In this document: piece after piece, positions 24,724 to 33,500 of the stretch | Layout: the number at the start of each line of letters is the position of its first letter | How positions within the stretch are numbered: position 1 is the stretch's first letter | Made by a program: the position numbers and the translations under genes | Notes under the pieces: generated by a model | What the model saw: the letters and a program-made list of their open reading frames with translations, nothing else | Told to the model about the DNA's origin: nothing | Database searches by the model: none | NCBI GenBank assembly: GCA_965224755.1 | Contig: OZ245061.1 | Span: 1,984,001 to 2,048,000 of the forward strand | DNA length: 64,000 nucleotides | Reading direction: 5' to 3' | Source of the DNA: Hellea sp965224755 | GTDB taxonomy: Bacteria; Pseudomonadota; Alphaproteobacteria; Caulobacterales; Maricaulaceae

Positions 24724-25299
24724 TTATGTTGTGCGGGCCTGACTTGCAATTTTCGGCTCTGCGATAGGGTTTTCTTTATCATCAAAAAAGACGTTTGGCT
24801 TGCCTAAGCCCTTTAATTTCCAGCCCAATATTTTAACCAAAACGACGATGAAGGATCCTGTTTGTCTGCGGTCAGCGGGAAGAGGTTTCCTCAAAGCTGT
24901 TTTGTTTACATGGGCGTAGACGGGGCCAAGGGTTGCGTCTCTATCACCTCCCGCATCCATGAAACTATGGATCAAGCCGATGAAAGGCCATTTTGCAGAA
25001 AGAGTGTTTCCAATCGGTGTTTTGCAGCACTCCGTATACCAGCGAAACATACCTTTTTCAGTAAGGCGCAGACAACGGATATAGTCCTGACCTTCGGTAA
25101 TTTCTAAATGAGAAATGGGAATTTGAAATATATCCGTCCCGCCATATTCATCGAGATATTTATCGCCTGTGCCTAGAATTTTTGGGAAAGCCTGACAATC
25201 TTTACAATAGCAAATAATGCGTGTCCCCATTTTAGCCGCTTTGGCTTGCATTTGGCCTTCGACCTTGCCGCAGCTACATTTTAACGAATGTATAGACAT
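24724..25299 (-). CDS. Cys-rich GFA-like (DUF6151-type) protein
   Basis: The 191-residue protein begins with 'LKCSCGKVEGQ', then has 'IICYCKDCQAF', and later a Cys-Cys pair in 'WYTECCKTPIGNT'. This Cys spacing recalls the zinc sites of glutathione-dependent formaldehyde-activating (GFA) domains, and the overall sequence matches what I know as DUF6151. Function is unproven. The start at 25299 is supported by the strong GGGGGGAG just upstream. An ATG nine codons earlier would overlap the tdh end. Confidence 0.62.
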   Translation of the reverse strand: MSIHSLKCSCGKVEGQMQAKAAKMGTRIICYCKDCQAFPKILGTGDKYLDEYGGTDIFQIPISHLEITEGQDYIRCLRLTEKGMFRWYTECCKTPIGNTLSAKWPFIGLIHSFMDAGGDRDATLGPVYAHVNKTALRKPLPADRRQTGSFIVVLVKILGWKLKGLGKPNVFFDDKENPIAEPKIASQARTT

Positions 25300-25310
25300 T
25301 TGCTCCCCCC

Positions 25311-26357
25311 CTAAATCTCGGCCCAATCCAGAACCACTTTCCCCGCCTTGCCTGTCTCCATCAGGTCGAACGCCTTTTGGAAATCTCTTGCGGCGAAGCG
25401 GTGAGTTATCATTGGAGCCATGTCCAGGCCGCTATCGAGTAGCGCCAGCATCTTATACCAAGTCTCGTACATTTGCCGTCCGTATATCCCTTTCAGGGTA
25501 AGCGCCTTACCGACGAGCTTGCCGAGGTCAACCGGATAAGGCTTGGCCGGAATACCGAGCATGGCGATATTGCCGCCCATCAACATCAAATCGAGCATGC
25601 CGTCAAAAGCGCTTTGCTGTCCGCTCATCTCCATACCGACGTCAAAACCTTCGGTCATGCCCATAGCGTACATCACTTCGCGGGGGTGTTCTTTGGTGAC
25701 ATTGACCGTGCGGATTTCGGGCGTGACTTTTTTGGCAAGTTCCAGCCGCCAGTCATTTATATCCGTCAGCATAATACGGCGCGCCCCCGATTTGCGCGCT
25801 ACCGCCGCCGCCATAATTCCGATAGGCCCTGCTCCCGTAATCATCACGTCTTCGCCGACCAGATCAAAAGCCAGCGCCGTATGCACGGCGTTGCCGAGCG
25901 GGTCCATAATGGCAGCGATGTCGAGCGGGAAATCATCGCCCAGCGGGATGACGTTAAATTCAGGCAAAGCAAGATATTCGGCGAAAGCGCCCGGCAGGTT
26001 GACGCCAATGCCTTTGGTGTCAGGGTCAAGATGGAACTTGCCGGCGCGGGCGTTACGCGAGCGGCGGCCAACAACATGGCCCTCGCCTGTTACCCGCTCC
26101 CCGATTTTGACCCGTGTTACAGTCGAGCCAATCGCCGCGATCGTGCCGCCATATTCATGGCCAACAACCAGCGGCACCGGCACATTATTCGCCGCCCACT
26201 CATCCCATTTATAGATATGCATATCCGTACCGCAAATCGCCGTGCGCTCGATTTTGATCAGCACTTCATTGGGCGCGATGTCGGGAACGGGAACCTCATG
26301 CAGCCAAAGACCTTTCTCGGCCTTGGCCTTAACGAGCGCTTTCATAGTTTGGGTCAT
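25311..26357 (-). CDS. tdh: L-threonine 3-dehydrogenase
   Basis: The 348-residue zinc-dependent medium-chain dehydrogenase oxidises threonine to 2-amino-3-ketobutyrate. Catalytic zinc ligands are Cys42 (AICGTDMHIYKWDEW) and His67-Glu68 (GHEYGG). The NAD-binding Rossmann loop is 'VMITGAGPIGIMAAAVARKSGA', and length is normal. The structural-zinc lobe is unusual: where E. coli Tdh has four Cys in CGHCRNCRGGRTHLC, this protein reads GRRSRNARAGKFHLD, so all four ligands are gone. Kbl is encoded directly upstream on the same strand, with a palindrome between. Confidence 0.93.
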   Translation of the reverse strand: MTQTMKALVKAKAEKGLWLHEVPVPDIAPNEVLIKIERTAICGTDMHIYKWDEWAANNVPVPLVVGHEYGGTIAAIGSTVTRVKIGERVTGEGHVVGRRSRNARAGKFHLDPDTKGIGVNLPGAFAEYLALPEFNVIPLGDDFPLDIAAIMDPLGNAVHTALAFDLVGEDVMITGAGPIGIMAAAVARKSGARRIMLTDINDWRLELAKKVTPEIRTVNVTKEHPREVMYAMGMTEGFDVGMEMSGQQSAFDGMLDLMLMGGNIAMLGIPAKPYPVDLGKLVGKALTLKGIYGRQMYETWYKMLALLDSGLDMAPMITHRFAARDFQKAFDLMETGKAGKVVLDWAEI

Positions 26358-26378
26358 AGCGCCACTCTCATAATATTT

Positions 26379-26498
26379 CTGTCATTCCGCACAAGCGAAG
26401 CGCAGATGCGGAAGGTCGAGAGTTTGTGAGCCATTGTAGTCGAAATTTACAACCTCTCAACCTTCCGGGTTCCGCTAACGCGGCCTCGGAATGACAGG
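26379..26498. repeat. Imperfect palindrome between kbl and tdh (family C, copy C2)
   Basis: Terminal arms CTGTCATTCCG and CGGAATGACAG are perfect inverses. Inner arms GGAAGGTCGAGAG and CTCTCAACCTTCC are nearly so, and a loop of about 45 bp lies between. The element fills most of the kbl-tdh gap and could form a large hairpin in the mRNA. Confidence 0.8.
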
Positions 26499-26516
26499 AA
26501 TAATGTGTGCTGAACA

Positions 26517-27719
26517 TCATATAACCCCCAATTCTTTGCCAACCTTGCTAAAGGCGGCAATCGCCCGCTTAATATGTTGCGGCGTGTGGGCCGCGCTCAT
26601 CTGTGTGCGGATACGAGCCTTGCCTTTTGCAACGACTGGGAAAAAGAAACCGATGACGTAAATGCCTTCATCGAGGAGTTTTTCTGCCATCTTTTGAGCT
26701 ATCACGGCATCGCCGAGCATTACCGGGATAATCGGATGCTCTCCGTCCGGAATATCAAAGCCGGCCTCAGTCATGCCATCTCGAAACTGCTTGGCATTAG
26801 CAAAAATACGTTCCCGCAGATCATCACCCTCTTTCGCCAGATCAATTGCGGTTAGACTCGCTCCAACCAGCGCCGGCGCAAGGCTATTGGAAAACAGATA
26901 GGGCCGCGAGCGTTGGCGCAGCATATCGACCACGCTTTGCTTGGCGCAGGTAAAGCCGCCCATCGCTCCGCCAAGGGCTTTGCCAAGTGTGCCTGTCAGA
27001 ATATCGACCCTACCCTCAACCCCGTTAAACGCCGCTGAACCCCGTCCGCCTTCGCCGACAAATCCTGTGGCGTGGCAATCATCGACCATCAGCAGCGCGT
27101 CGTATTTATCTTTGAGCGCGCAGATATCTTTGAGATTTGCAATGGTGCCGTCCATAGAAAACACGCCGTCCGTAGCAATCAAAATATGCCACGCCCTGTC
27201 TGCGCGCGCCTGCTTAAGCTGCGCCTCTAAGTCCTTCATATCGCTAGTTTTATAGCGGTAGCGTTTGGCCTTACACAGGCGGATACCGTCAATGATCGAG
27301 GCATGGTTGAGCGCGTCGGAGATAATCGCATCTTCCGGCCCTAGCAAAGGTTCGAACACGCCGCCATTGGCATCAAAACAGGCGGCGTAAAGAATGCTAT
27401 CTTCATAGCCGAGCCACTCCGCGATCTTTTGCTCAAGCTCTCTATGCTGCGCCTGCGTGCCGCAAATAAAGCGCACAGAGGCCATGCCGAAACCATGTTC
27501 TTTCGCCGCCGCTTCCGAAGCTTTGATAAGCGCGGGATGATCGGCAAGACCGAGATAATTATTGGCGCAGAAATTGATCACTTCGCGGGCTTCGCCGTTC
27601 TCGGTCACGACGATATCCGCCGCCTGTTTACTCGTGATGAGGCGCTCGCGTTTATACAGCCCGTCCATCTCGATGCGCTGAAGCTGATTATTCAAATCGT
27701 GATAAAATTTTTCGCTCAT
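26517..27719 (-). CDS. kbl: Glycine C-acetyltransferase (2-amino-3-ketobutyrate CoA ligase)
   Basis: The 400-residue alpha-oxoamine synthase of PLP fold-type I splits 2-amino-3-ketobutyrate with CoA into glycine and acetyl-CoA. Motifs are 'FCANNYLGLADHPALI', 'SVRFICGTQAQHRELE', 'MVDDCHATGFVGEGGRG' and the PLP-Lys segment 'LTGTLGKALGGAMGGF'. Together with tdh downstream it forms the standard threonine-to-glycine pathway. The start is divergent from the uracil-DNA glycosylase gene, with 49 bp between. Confidence 0.95.
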   Translation of the reverse strand: MSEKFYHDLNNQLQRIEMDGLYKRERLITSKQAADIVVTENGEAREVINFCANNYLGLADHPALIKASEAAAKEHGFGMASVRFICGTQAQHRELEQKIAEWLGYEDSILYAACFDANGGVFEPLLGPEDAIISDALNHASIIDGIRLCKAKRYRYKTSDMKDLEAQLKQARADRAWHILIATDGVFSMDGTIANLKDICALKDKYDALLMVDDCHATGFVGEGGRGSAAFNGVEGRVDILTGTLGKALGGAMGGFTCAKQSVVDMLRQRSRPYLFSNSLAPALVGASLTAIDLAKEGDDLRERIFANAKQFRDGMTEAGFDIPDGEHPIIPVMLGDAVIAQKMAEKLLDEGIYVIGFFFPVVAKGKARIRTQMSAAHTPQHIKRAIAAFSKVGKELGVI

Positions 27720-27768
27720 GCTATAGCCTATTCCGAACGGCGCTAAAAATCATGCGTTATTTGTCCTT

Positions 27769-28383
27769 ATGGAGAAAACTATTTCCTCATTGCACGATAT
27801 CGAAGCCCTTAAGGTGAAAATCCGACGCTGCGATGTCTGCGCGCAGGCGGCCAATCCCCTGCCCGTGACGCCTAATCCGATCTTGACGGGCAATACAAAA
27901 TCCAAAATTCGCATCATCGGCCAAGCCCCCGGCACGCTCGCCCATGCCAGCGGGCGGCCCTTTACCGACCCGTCCGGGGTAAGATTGCGCGATTGGCTCG
28001 GCGTCAGCGAAGATGAGTTTTATAATGAAGATAATTTTGCCGTGACGCCAATGGGGTTTTGCTTTCCGGGGCAGGACGATAAGGGCGGCGATCTGCCCCC
28101 GCGCAAAGAATGCGCCCCGCTCTGGCAGGCCCCGCTGACCGAAGCGTTAACAGGAGCAGAACTCACTTTGCTGGTCGGCATGTATGCGGTTAAGGAATAT
28201 CTCGGAGACCGCGCACAGCGCAACCTGACAGAAACCGTCAAACATTGGCGCGATTACGGCCCCGATATCATGCCTATGCCACATCCGAGTTGGCGCAATA
28301 ATGGCTGGATTAAGCGGCACGATTGGTTCGCCGAAGAATTGACCGAATTAAAAAGACGTGTTCGCAAGTTCATCGGAGGTTAG
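27769..28383 (+). CDS. Uracil-DNA glycosylase-family protein
   Basis: The 204-residue protein has motif A-like 'IIGQAPGTLAHASGRPFTDP' and the C-terminal 'MPHPSWRNNGW' (the HPS element of the superfamily). An N-terminal 'CDVC' pair is present, but no complete Fe-S Cys set like that of family 4 can be seen. It belongs to the YqfB/YcdX-type single-domain branch common in proteobacteria, whose activity on uracil is not well established. Its last 36 bp overlap the end of pbpC on the other strand. Confidence 0.78.
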   Translation: MEKTISSLHDIEALKVKIRRCDVCAQAANPLPVTPNPILTGNTKSKIRIIGQAPGTLAHASGRPFTDPSGVRLRDWLGVSEDEFYNEDNFAVTPMGFCFPGQDDKGGDLPPRKECAPLWQAPLTEALTGAELTLLVGMYAVKEYLGDRAQRNLTETVKHWRDYGPDIMPMPHPSWRNNGWIKRHDWFAEELTELKRRVRKFIGG

Positions 28384-30399
28384 GACTTTTACCTTGGAGA
28401 CGCTCTCGCGGCCCAGCCCGTCAACCGCCGTGACTTTGTAAAAGCCGGAGGTTTCAGGCCGCCAAATGGCTTTGCCTCGAACGCGCTTTAATGGCTGCCC
28501 GTCAATATAGAATTGCGGCTGACCGCTTTCGGTGCGAGCCGACAGGCTAAAGCCTCTCGCCTCATCTCCGAAGCTATTGGCTAGAATTTCGGCCCCGTCC
28601 GGCGGGAACAGGATTTGCGGCCCTTTATCTGTCACCGCCGCCACGCGGGATAATCCGCCCGGGGCTTTGTCGTCTTTTAGGTAGGGCTGATGACGGCCTT
28701 GATGCGGGAGTTGCCCGAAAATGTCAAAGAGAAGCGGCGCGGCGGCCAGCCGTCCCGTCTCGCCCGTGCGCGGGGCGCCATCGGGCCGCCCGACCCAGAC
28801 AATCACTGTCCAGTCATCGGTATATCCCGCTGCCCAAGCATCGCGAAAGCCGTAAGATGTGCCGGTCTTATAGGCGATAGGCGGCGCGTTCTCAGCCAGC
28901 CATGCGGGGACACGGCCTGCTGGCGTTGGCGCTTGGCGAAGGACTTGAGTGATTTCAGCGGCGGCGCGTTCAGAAATAAGTTGATAGTCTTTTGGCTTCG
29001 TTCTCTCATCCGTCCAGATCAACGGCTTGGCTGTGCCGCCATTGGCAAGCGCCGCATAAAGCACGGCGAGATCATTAACGCTAAGCCCGGCTCCGCCAAG
29101 CGCAAGGGCGAGTCCGGCTCCTTCTCCGCCGCCGCCAAGATGGGTAATATCCGCCCCGGCATCTTCAAGCGCGCTTTCAAAACGCTGCCCGCCAATATGG
29201 TCGAGCATAGTAACAGCCGGGACGTTGAGCGAATGGCGCAAGGCCTCATATATCCGCACATCGCCGTAATAGCGGCGGTTAAAATTTTCAGGTTGGTAGC
29301 TGCCAAAACGCGTCGGCGCGTCTTGCACAAAACTGCCCATAGAGGCGACGCCGTCATCAATTGCGAGGGCATAGATAAAGGGTTTAAGCGTCGAGCCGGG
29401 AGAGCGCGCCCGGCCTGTCATATCAATCCAACCGCCGGGGCGGTTTCGGTCTGCCGAGGCGATATGAGTGCGGACTTGCATCGTGCGGTTATCGACAATG
29501 GTCACTGCCGTGTTGACATGGCTATCCAGCGGGGCGACGAAATCGGCGGCCTGCCTTTCGGCTTGTTTCTGCAAATGGCGGTCTATTGTCGTATGAACGA
29601 TCTCTCCCTTTTTCGAGAGACCATAAGCCGTAATCCACGCCATTTCGGGAATGTCGCGGCGTTTGGAACTCACGGCAACCGATTGCGCTTCCGCCGCTCG
29701 CTGTAAATCCAGATGCCCGTTCTCGACCAGTTTTTCCAAGATGTAATCCCGCCCCTTGGCCGCAGTTTTGGGATGAAGGTCAGGCCTACGAGAGGCCGGA
29801 GCCTGCGGCAGCGCGATGAGAAGCGCGATTTCAGCATCGGTCAGGTAAAGTGGCGGCTTGCCAAAATAAGCAAGCGAGGCCGCCGTAATGCCTTCAAGAT
29901 TGCCGCCGTAAGACACGCGGGTGAGATAGCTCTCTAATATTTCGTCCTTGCTCATGAAGAGTTCCAATTGCAGAGCGCGGAAACTTTCAATGACTTTGGA
30001 TTTTAAAACGCGATCGCGCGGCTCATATTGCCGGACAAGCTGCATGGTCAGGGTGGACGCGCCCGAAACAGGCCGCCCCTCCCGCCGCCATGATTTTAAA
30101 GCCCTACCGATGGCGGGGAGATCAACGCCGCTATGGCGGTAAAACCGTTTGTCCTCGACCGAAATCAACGCCTCGATAAAGCGCGGATCAATGTCATCTA
30201 ATTTGGCCGGAATACGCCAAATCCCGTCATCCACCGTAAAGCCCGCCAGCCAGTGACCGTCCTTATCCGTAACAATAGCCGAATGATCCCGCACCGCCGC
30301 AAAAGGCGGCGGGAAGAGGAGGTTGAGCGCAACAAAGGCGGTGACAAATATCGCCAATGAAGCTTTCAGCCAGCGCGGATATGAGATGATGCGTTTCAC
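28348..30399 (-). CDS. pbpC: Penicillin-binding protein 1C
   Basis: This is a 683-residue bifunctional murein enzyme. A signal anchor (about 14-30) is followed by the GT51 glycosyltransferase domain with catalytic Glu82 in 'ISVEDKRFYRHSGVD' and 'STLTMQLVRQ'. The transpeptidase domain has SxxK as Ser336-Thr-Leu-Lys339 and a KTGTS near residue 526. The last 90 residues are the PbpC-specific BiPBP_C domain. PbpC almost always lies beside a bacterial alpha-2-macroglobulin gene, as here. The pair is thought to repair the wall and trap proteases when the envelope is breached. Confidence 0.94.
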   Translation of the reverse strand: MKRIISYPRWLKASLAIFVTAFVALNLLFPPPFAAVRDHSAIVTDKDGHWLAGFTVDDGIWRIPAKLDDIDPRFIEALISVEDKRFYRHSGVDLPAIGRALKSWRREGRPVSGASTLTMQLVRQYEPRDRVLKSKVIESFRALQLELFMSKDEILESYLTRVSYGGNLEGITAASLAYFGKPPLYLTDAEIALLIALPQAPASRRPDLHPKTAAKGRDYILEKLVENGHLDLQRAAEAQSVAVSSKRRDIPEMAWITAYGLSKKGEIVHTTIDRHLQKQAERQAADFVAPLDSHVNTAVTIVDNRTMQVRTHIASADRNRPGGWIDMTGRARSPGSTLKPFIYALAIDDGVASMGSFVQDAPTRFGSYQPENFNRRYYGDVRIYEALRHSLNVPAVTMLDHIGGQRFESALEDAGADITHLGGGGEGAGLALALGGAGLSVNDLAVLYAALANGGTAKPLIWTDERTKPKDYQLISERAAAEITQVLRQAPTPAGRVPAWLAENAPPIAYKTGTSYGFRDAWAAGYTDDWTVIVWVGRPDGAPRTGETGRLAAAPLLFDIFGQLPHQGRHQPYLKDDKAPGGLSRVAAVTDKGPQILFPPDGAEILANSFGDEARGFSLSARTESGQPQFYIDGQPLKRVRGKAIWRPETSGFYKVTAVDGLGRESVSKVKVLTSDELANTSF

Positions 30400-30434
30400 G
30401 GAGTGAACCGTGCAATGTCATTGAGATCTCCGGG

Positions 30435-30556
30435 CCCCTCATCCCCCCTGTCGGGGACCTTCTCCCTATGGGAGAAGGGAATGTGGGGCAGATATCTTTG
30501 CGTAATTTGTCCTTCTCCCATAGGGAGAAGGTGGCGCGAAGCGTCGGATGAGGGGG
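30435..30556. repeat. Inverted pair of palindromic repeats, family A (copies A7 and A8)
   Basis: A7 (30435-30479) reads CCCCTCATCCCCCCTGTCGG, then a CCTTCTCCC-TAT-GGGAGAAGG hairpin. A8 (30510-30556) has the hairpin first, then GTGGCGCGAAGCGTC and GGATGAGGGGG. The order is reversed relative to the other pairs: the hairpins face inward and the GAGGGG ends face outward. It occupies the gap between pbpC and the alpha-2-macroglobulin gene. Confidence 0.9.
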
Positions 30557-30586
30557 CCGGAAGTCTCATTAGTAATCTCGCCATAA

Positions 30587-33500
30587 TCAAAGCGCCGGGT
30601 CAGCCGTGATAGAAATCTTACCTATCGCCGTGCGGGCTAAATCTTGCGGGCGGTACATATCCTCTATCAGCGCGCCGGGCATGGCGAACTCGCCGGGCGT
30701 TACCGCGCGGACAATATAGGCAGCGGTCTCGCCTTTTTCATAACGGTGCCAGCGGTAATGGCGCTTGGAGGCAATGAAACGATCATCCCTAGCTTCAGCA
30801 ATGTCAAATTCCGCAATTTCGCCGAGCCATTGATAAGGCCCTTTCTGGCCGTCGCGCAGGAGCCCGTCTTCGGGGCGCAAGATGGTTTCAATCTCGAAAC
30901 CTGCGGGCAGCATATCCGCGATAACAATCATGCGGGCTTGGCGAACCTTGGAGGTGAAATGGAGTTTCACAATCAAGCGCTCACCTTGTTTAAGCGTGCC
31001 GCCTTTAAAGGCCTTGCCGTCCATACGGTAGAGCCTTTTCGCCATAGTGAAAGCCGTGGCGGCAGGCTGCGGCGCTTTTTTAGGAATGCCGTTAATCGTC
31101 GTTGTGACCCAGACGGGTTTATCGCCCTTATTGGTTAGGCTTGGCGAAGCGTCCAGATTAGAGGCCAACAAACTTACAGAAGGCCGCTTATCGGTTCCCG
31201 TCAGCGCCAGCCCATTGGCCGCAATTTGGGGTTTGCCCGATGATTGTAGCAAGGCTTTCAGCGCGAGAATGATATGTGCTTTCTGGTTGGTATTAGTATA
31301 GGCCTCTGCTCCCATTTGGCGGCGCAAATTACTGACCAGAGTTGACATCATCCCGGCCTCCAGCTCGCCCGCGCCCAGCGCAATAAAGCCGGCCGTATCG
31401 CGCAGAGGCGATTGATAATAATCATAGATATTATCATAATTTTTGATCGCCATGCCGTCTTCAAAGGCTTGAGTAGCCCGGGCTTTATCGCCCATCAAAA
31501 ACAGCGCCTTGCCGAGATAGGCATAACCAATAGGCGATTTCATTTTCTTGCGGTGATTATCAAAATGATAGCGCAGACTTGAGAGATCGCCCTTGCCACC
31601 GCGCGCCAAGACATAATGGGCATAGCTGGCCCCTTGCGCCTGATAGGCTTTGCGCCAAGCTTCATTATCGCGCCCCCAGCCATAATCAAAATTATAGCGC
31701 AGGGAGGTATAGCGCGGCATCTGCGTAATCTCGCGGGCGGCTGTATAGGCCCGCTCCATAACGTCTTCCGGCACATAGGCCCCTTGCTTCTCGGCGCGCT
31801 GCAGAAAATCGGTCGCATAGATGCCGAGCCACGGCGAGGCGTATCTATCTCCGGCTCGCCAGAGCCCAAAAGCGCCGTCCAGACCTTGCCGCGAAACTAA
31901 TCTATTGACTGATTTCTGAATCTCGCGGCGTCTTTGCGTATCCGCCATATCGGTAAAGCCGCCCAAATCTTCGACATAGAGCAATGGCATGGCCGTGCTC
32001 ACAGTCTGCTCGGTGCAGCCATAAGGATATTTGCGCAAAGATTTGATAAAGGGCGCGGGGTCTATACCCGCAAGCTGGCTCACCGAGACCGTGATATCGC
32101 TGCTGCGCGGCAGGTATTTCGCGATGAGAGCTTTGGTCAGAGTCAGGGTTTCGCCCGCCGCCAGAGGCCGCGTGACCGAAGTCGTCTCGTCCATATAAGG
32201 CGCGCGCACTTGAATGGGGAAGGTCGATTGCACCCCGTAGCCGCCGGGGCCGCTAACATCGAGCGTCAGCACATCTGTGCCGGTATCTACCGCCGAAATT
32301 TCGAGCTTATCTTCCTCGCGTTTGCCTTGGGCAAGATTGAAAGACGTAGAGCCGCCGGAGCGGATAATGGCTTCGGAGGTGAGCACGGCTTTATAAGTGC
32401 CGGCTTTGCCTTCGACATTATCCAACGAGACCGTGGCAAAAGCTATATCGCCCGGCGCGAGGAAACGCGGCAATCCGAGAATGGCCGGAACTTTGTCGCG
32501 CACTTTGACGGCGCTCGACGCGCTGCCAATCGCCGTCTCCGACCACGCCGTCGCCATGAGGCGAAGCTCGCCGTTAAAGTCGGGAATATCGAGGGTGATA
32601 ACCGCTTTGCCGCCTTTAACCGAAACAGGCCCGCTAAACAGCGACACCGTGCGCGTTGGCACAACCGTCAGGCCTTCGCCGCCAAGACTATCGCCGCCTG
32701 TGCGGACATTGACCGGCTGGCCGAGATTGGGATTGAGGATACGGGCATAATCATCGCGCAGAGTCACGCCGAGGGCTTTCTTGCCGAAAAAATGCCCGCT
32801 GCTGTCAGGCGATTTATATTTTGTCAGTTGCAAAATACCTTCATCGACAGCGGCGAAATTCATCCAGACGGATTGGCCGCGGCGCGCATTTTTAACATCA
32901 ACCGTAAAGACATGCGGTTTGCGCGGGCGAATAACTTCAGGCGAATTAATTGCTAGTTCGAGCGTTTGGTTTGTTCTGTCAAGACCGACATAGCTCACGC
33001 CGACAGCGCGGCGCGGGACAGGCTGTCCGGCCTTATCGCGCGGCGTGTAAAGCGTCAGCATGGCATAGACGCCGTCGCCCCAGCTTTTATCAAAAGGCAA
33101 GCTCACTTCGCTCTCGCCTTCGGGCAGCGTGATGGATTGCACGATGCGGATTTCGTCATTAGCAATGACAAGATCGCCCTGCCCGGCATAGGGCGCTTTG
33201 ATGGCGAGGGTAAAATTATCGCCCGGATTTTGCGGGCGTTCAGGTGCGCCCATGGTGATTTTATCGGGCGCGCCCGCGGCGCGAGAACCGCCGCCCCAGC
33301 CGACGCCAAAGCGGTACTCAGCTATAGCGCCGTCCGCGCTTTCCAGATCAAGGCGATATTGGCCGCGCGGCAAGCGCTGCGTCCAGCGAAAAGGCTTATC
33401 AGCCTCTATCGTGGTTTCGCCCTTGGTGACATCGACATCGCGCATATCGCTGCGATAGCGCCAACGGCCCCGCTCGCGATACCAGTGCCAGTCATAATCT

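Noticed and set aside
25473..26429. A 318-residue plus-strand frame opposite tdh
   Set aside because: Tdh on the other strand is a clear enzyme with all catalytic motifs; the plus-strand translation is His/Arg-rich noise.
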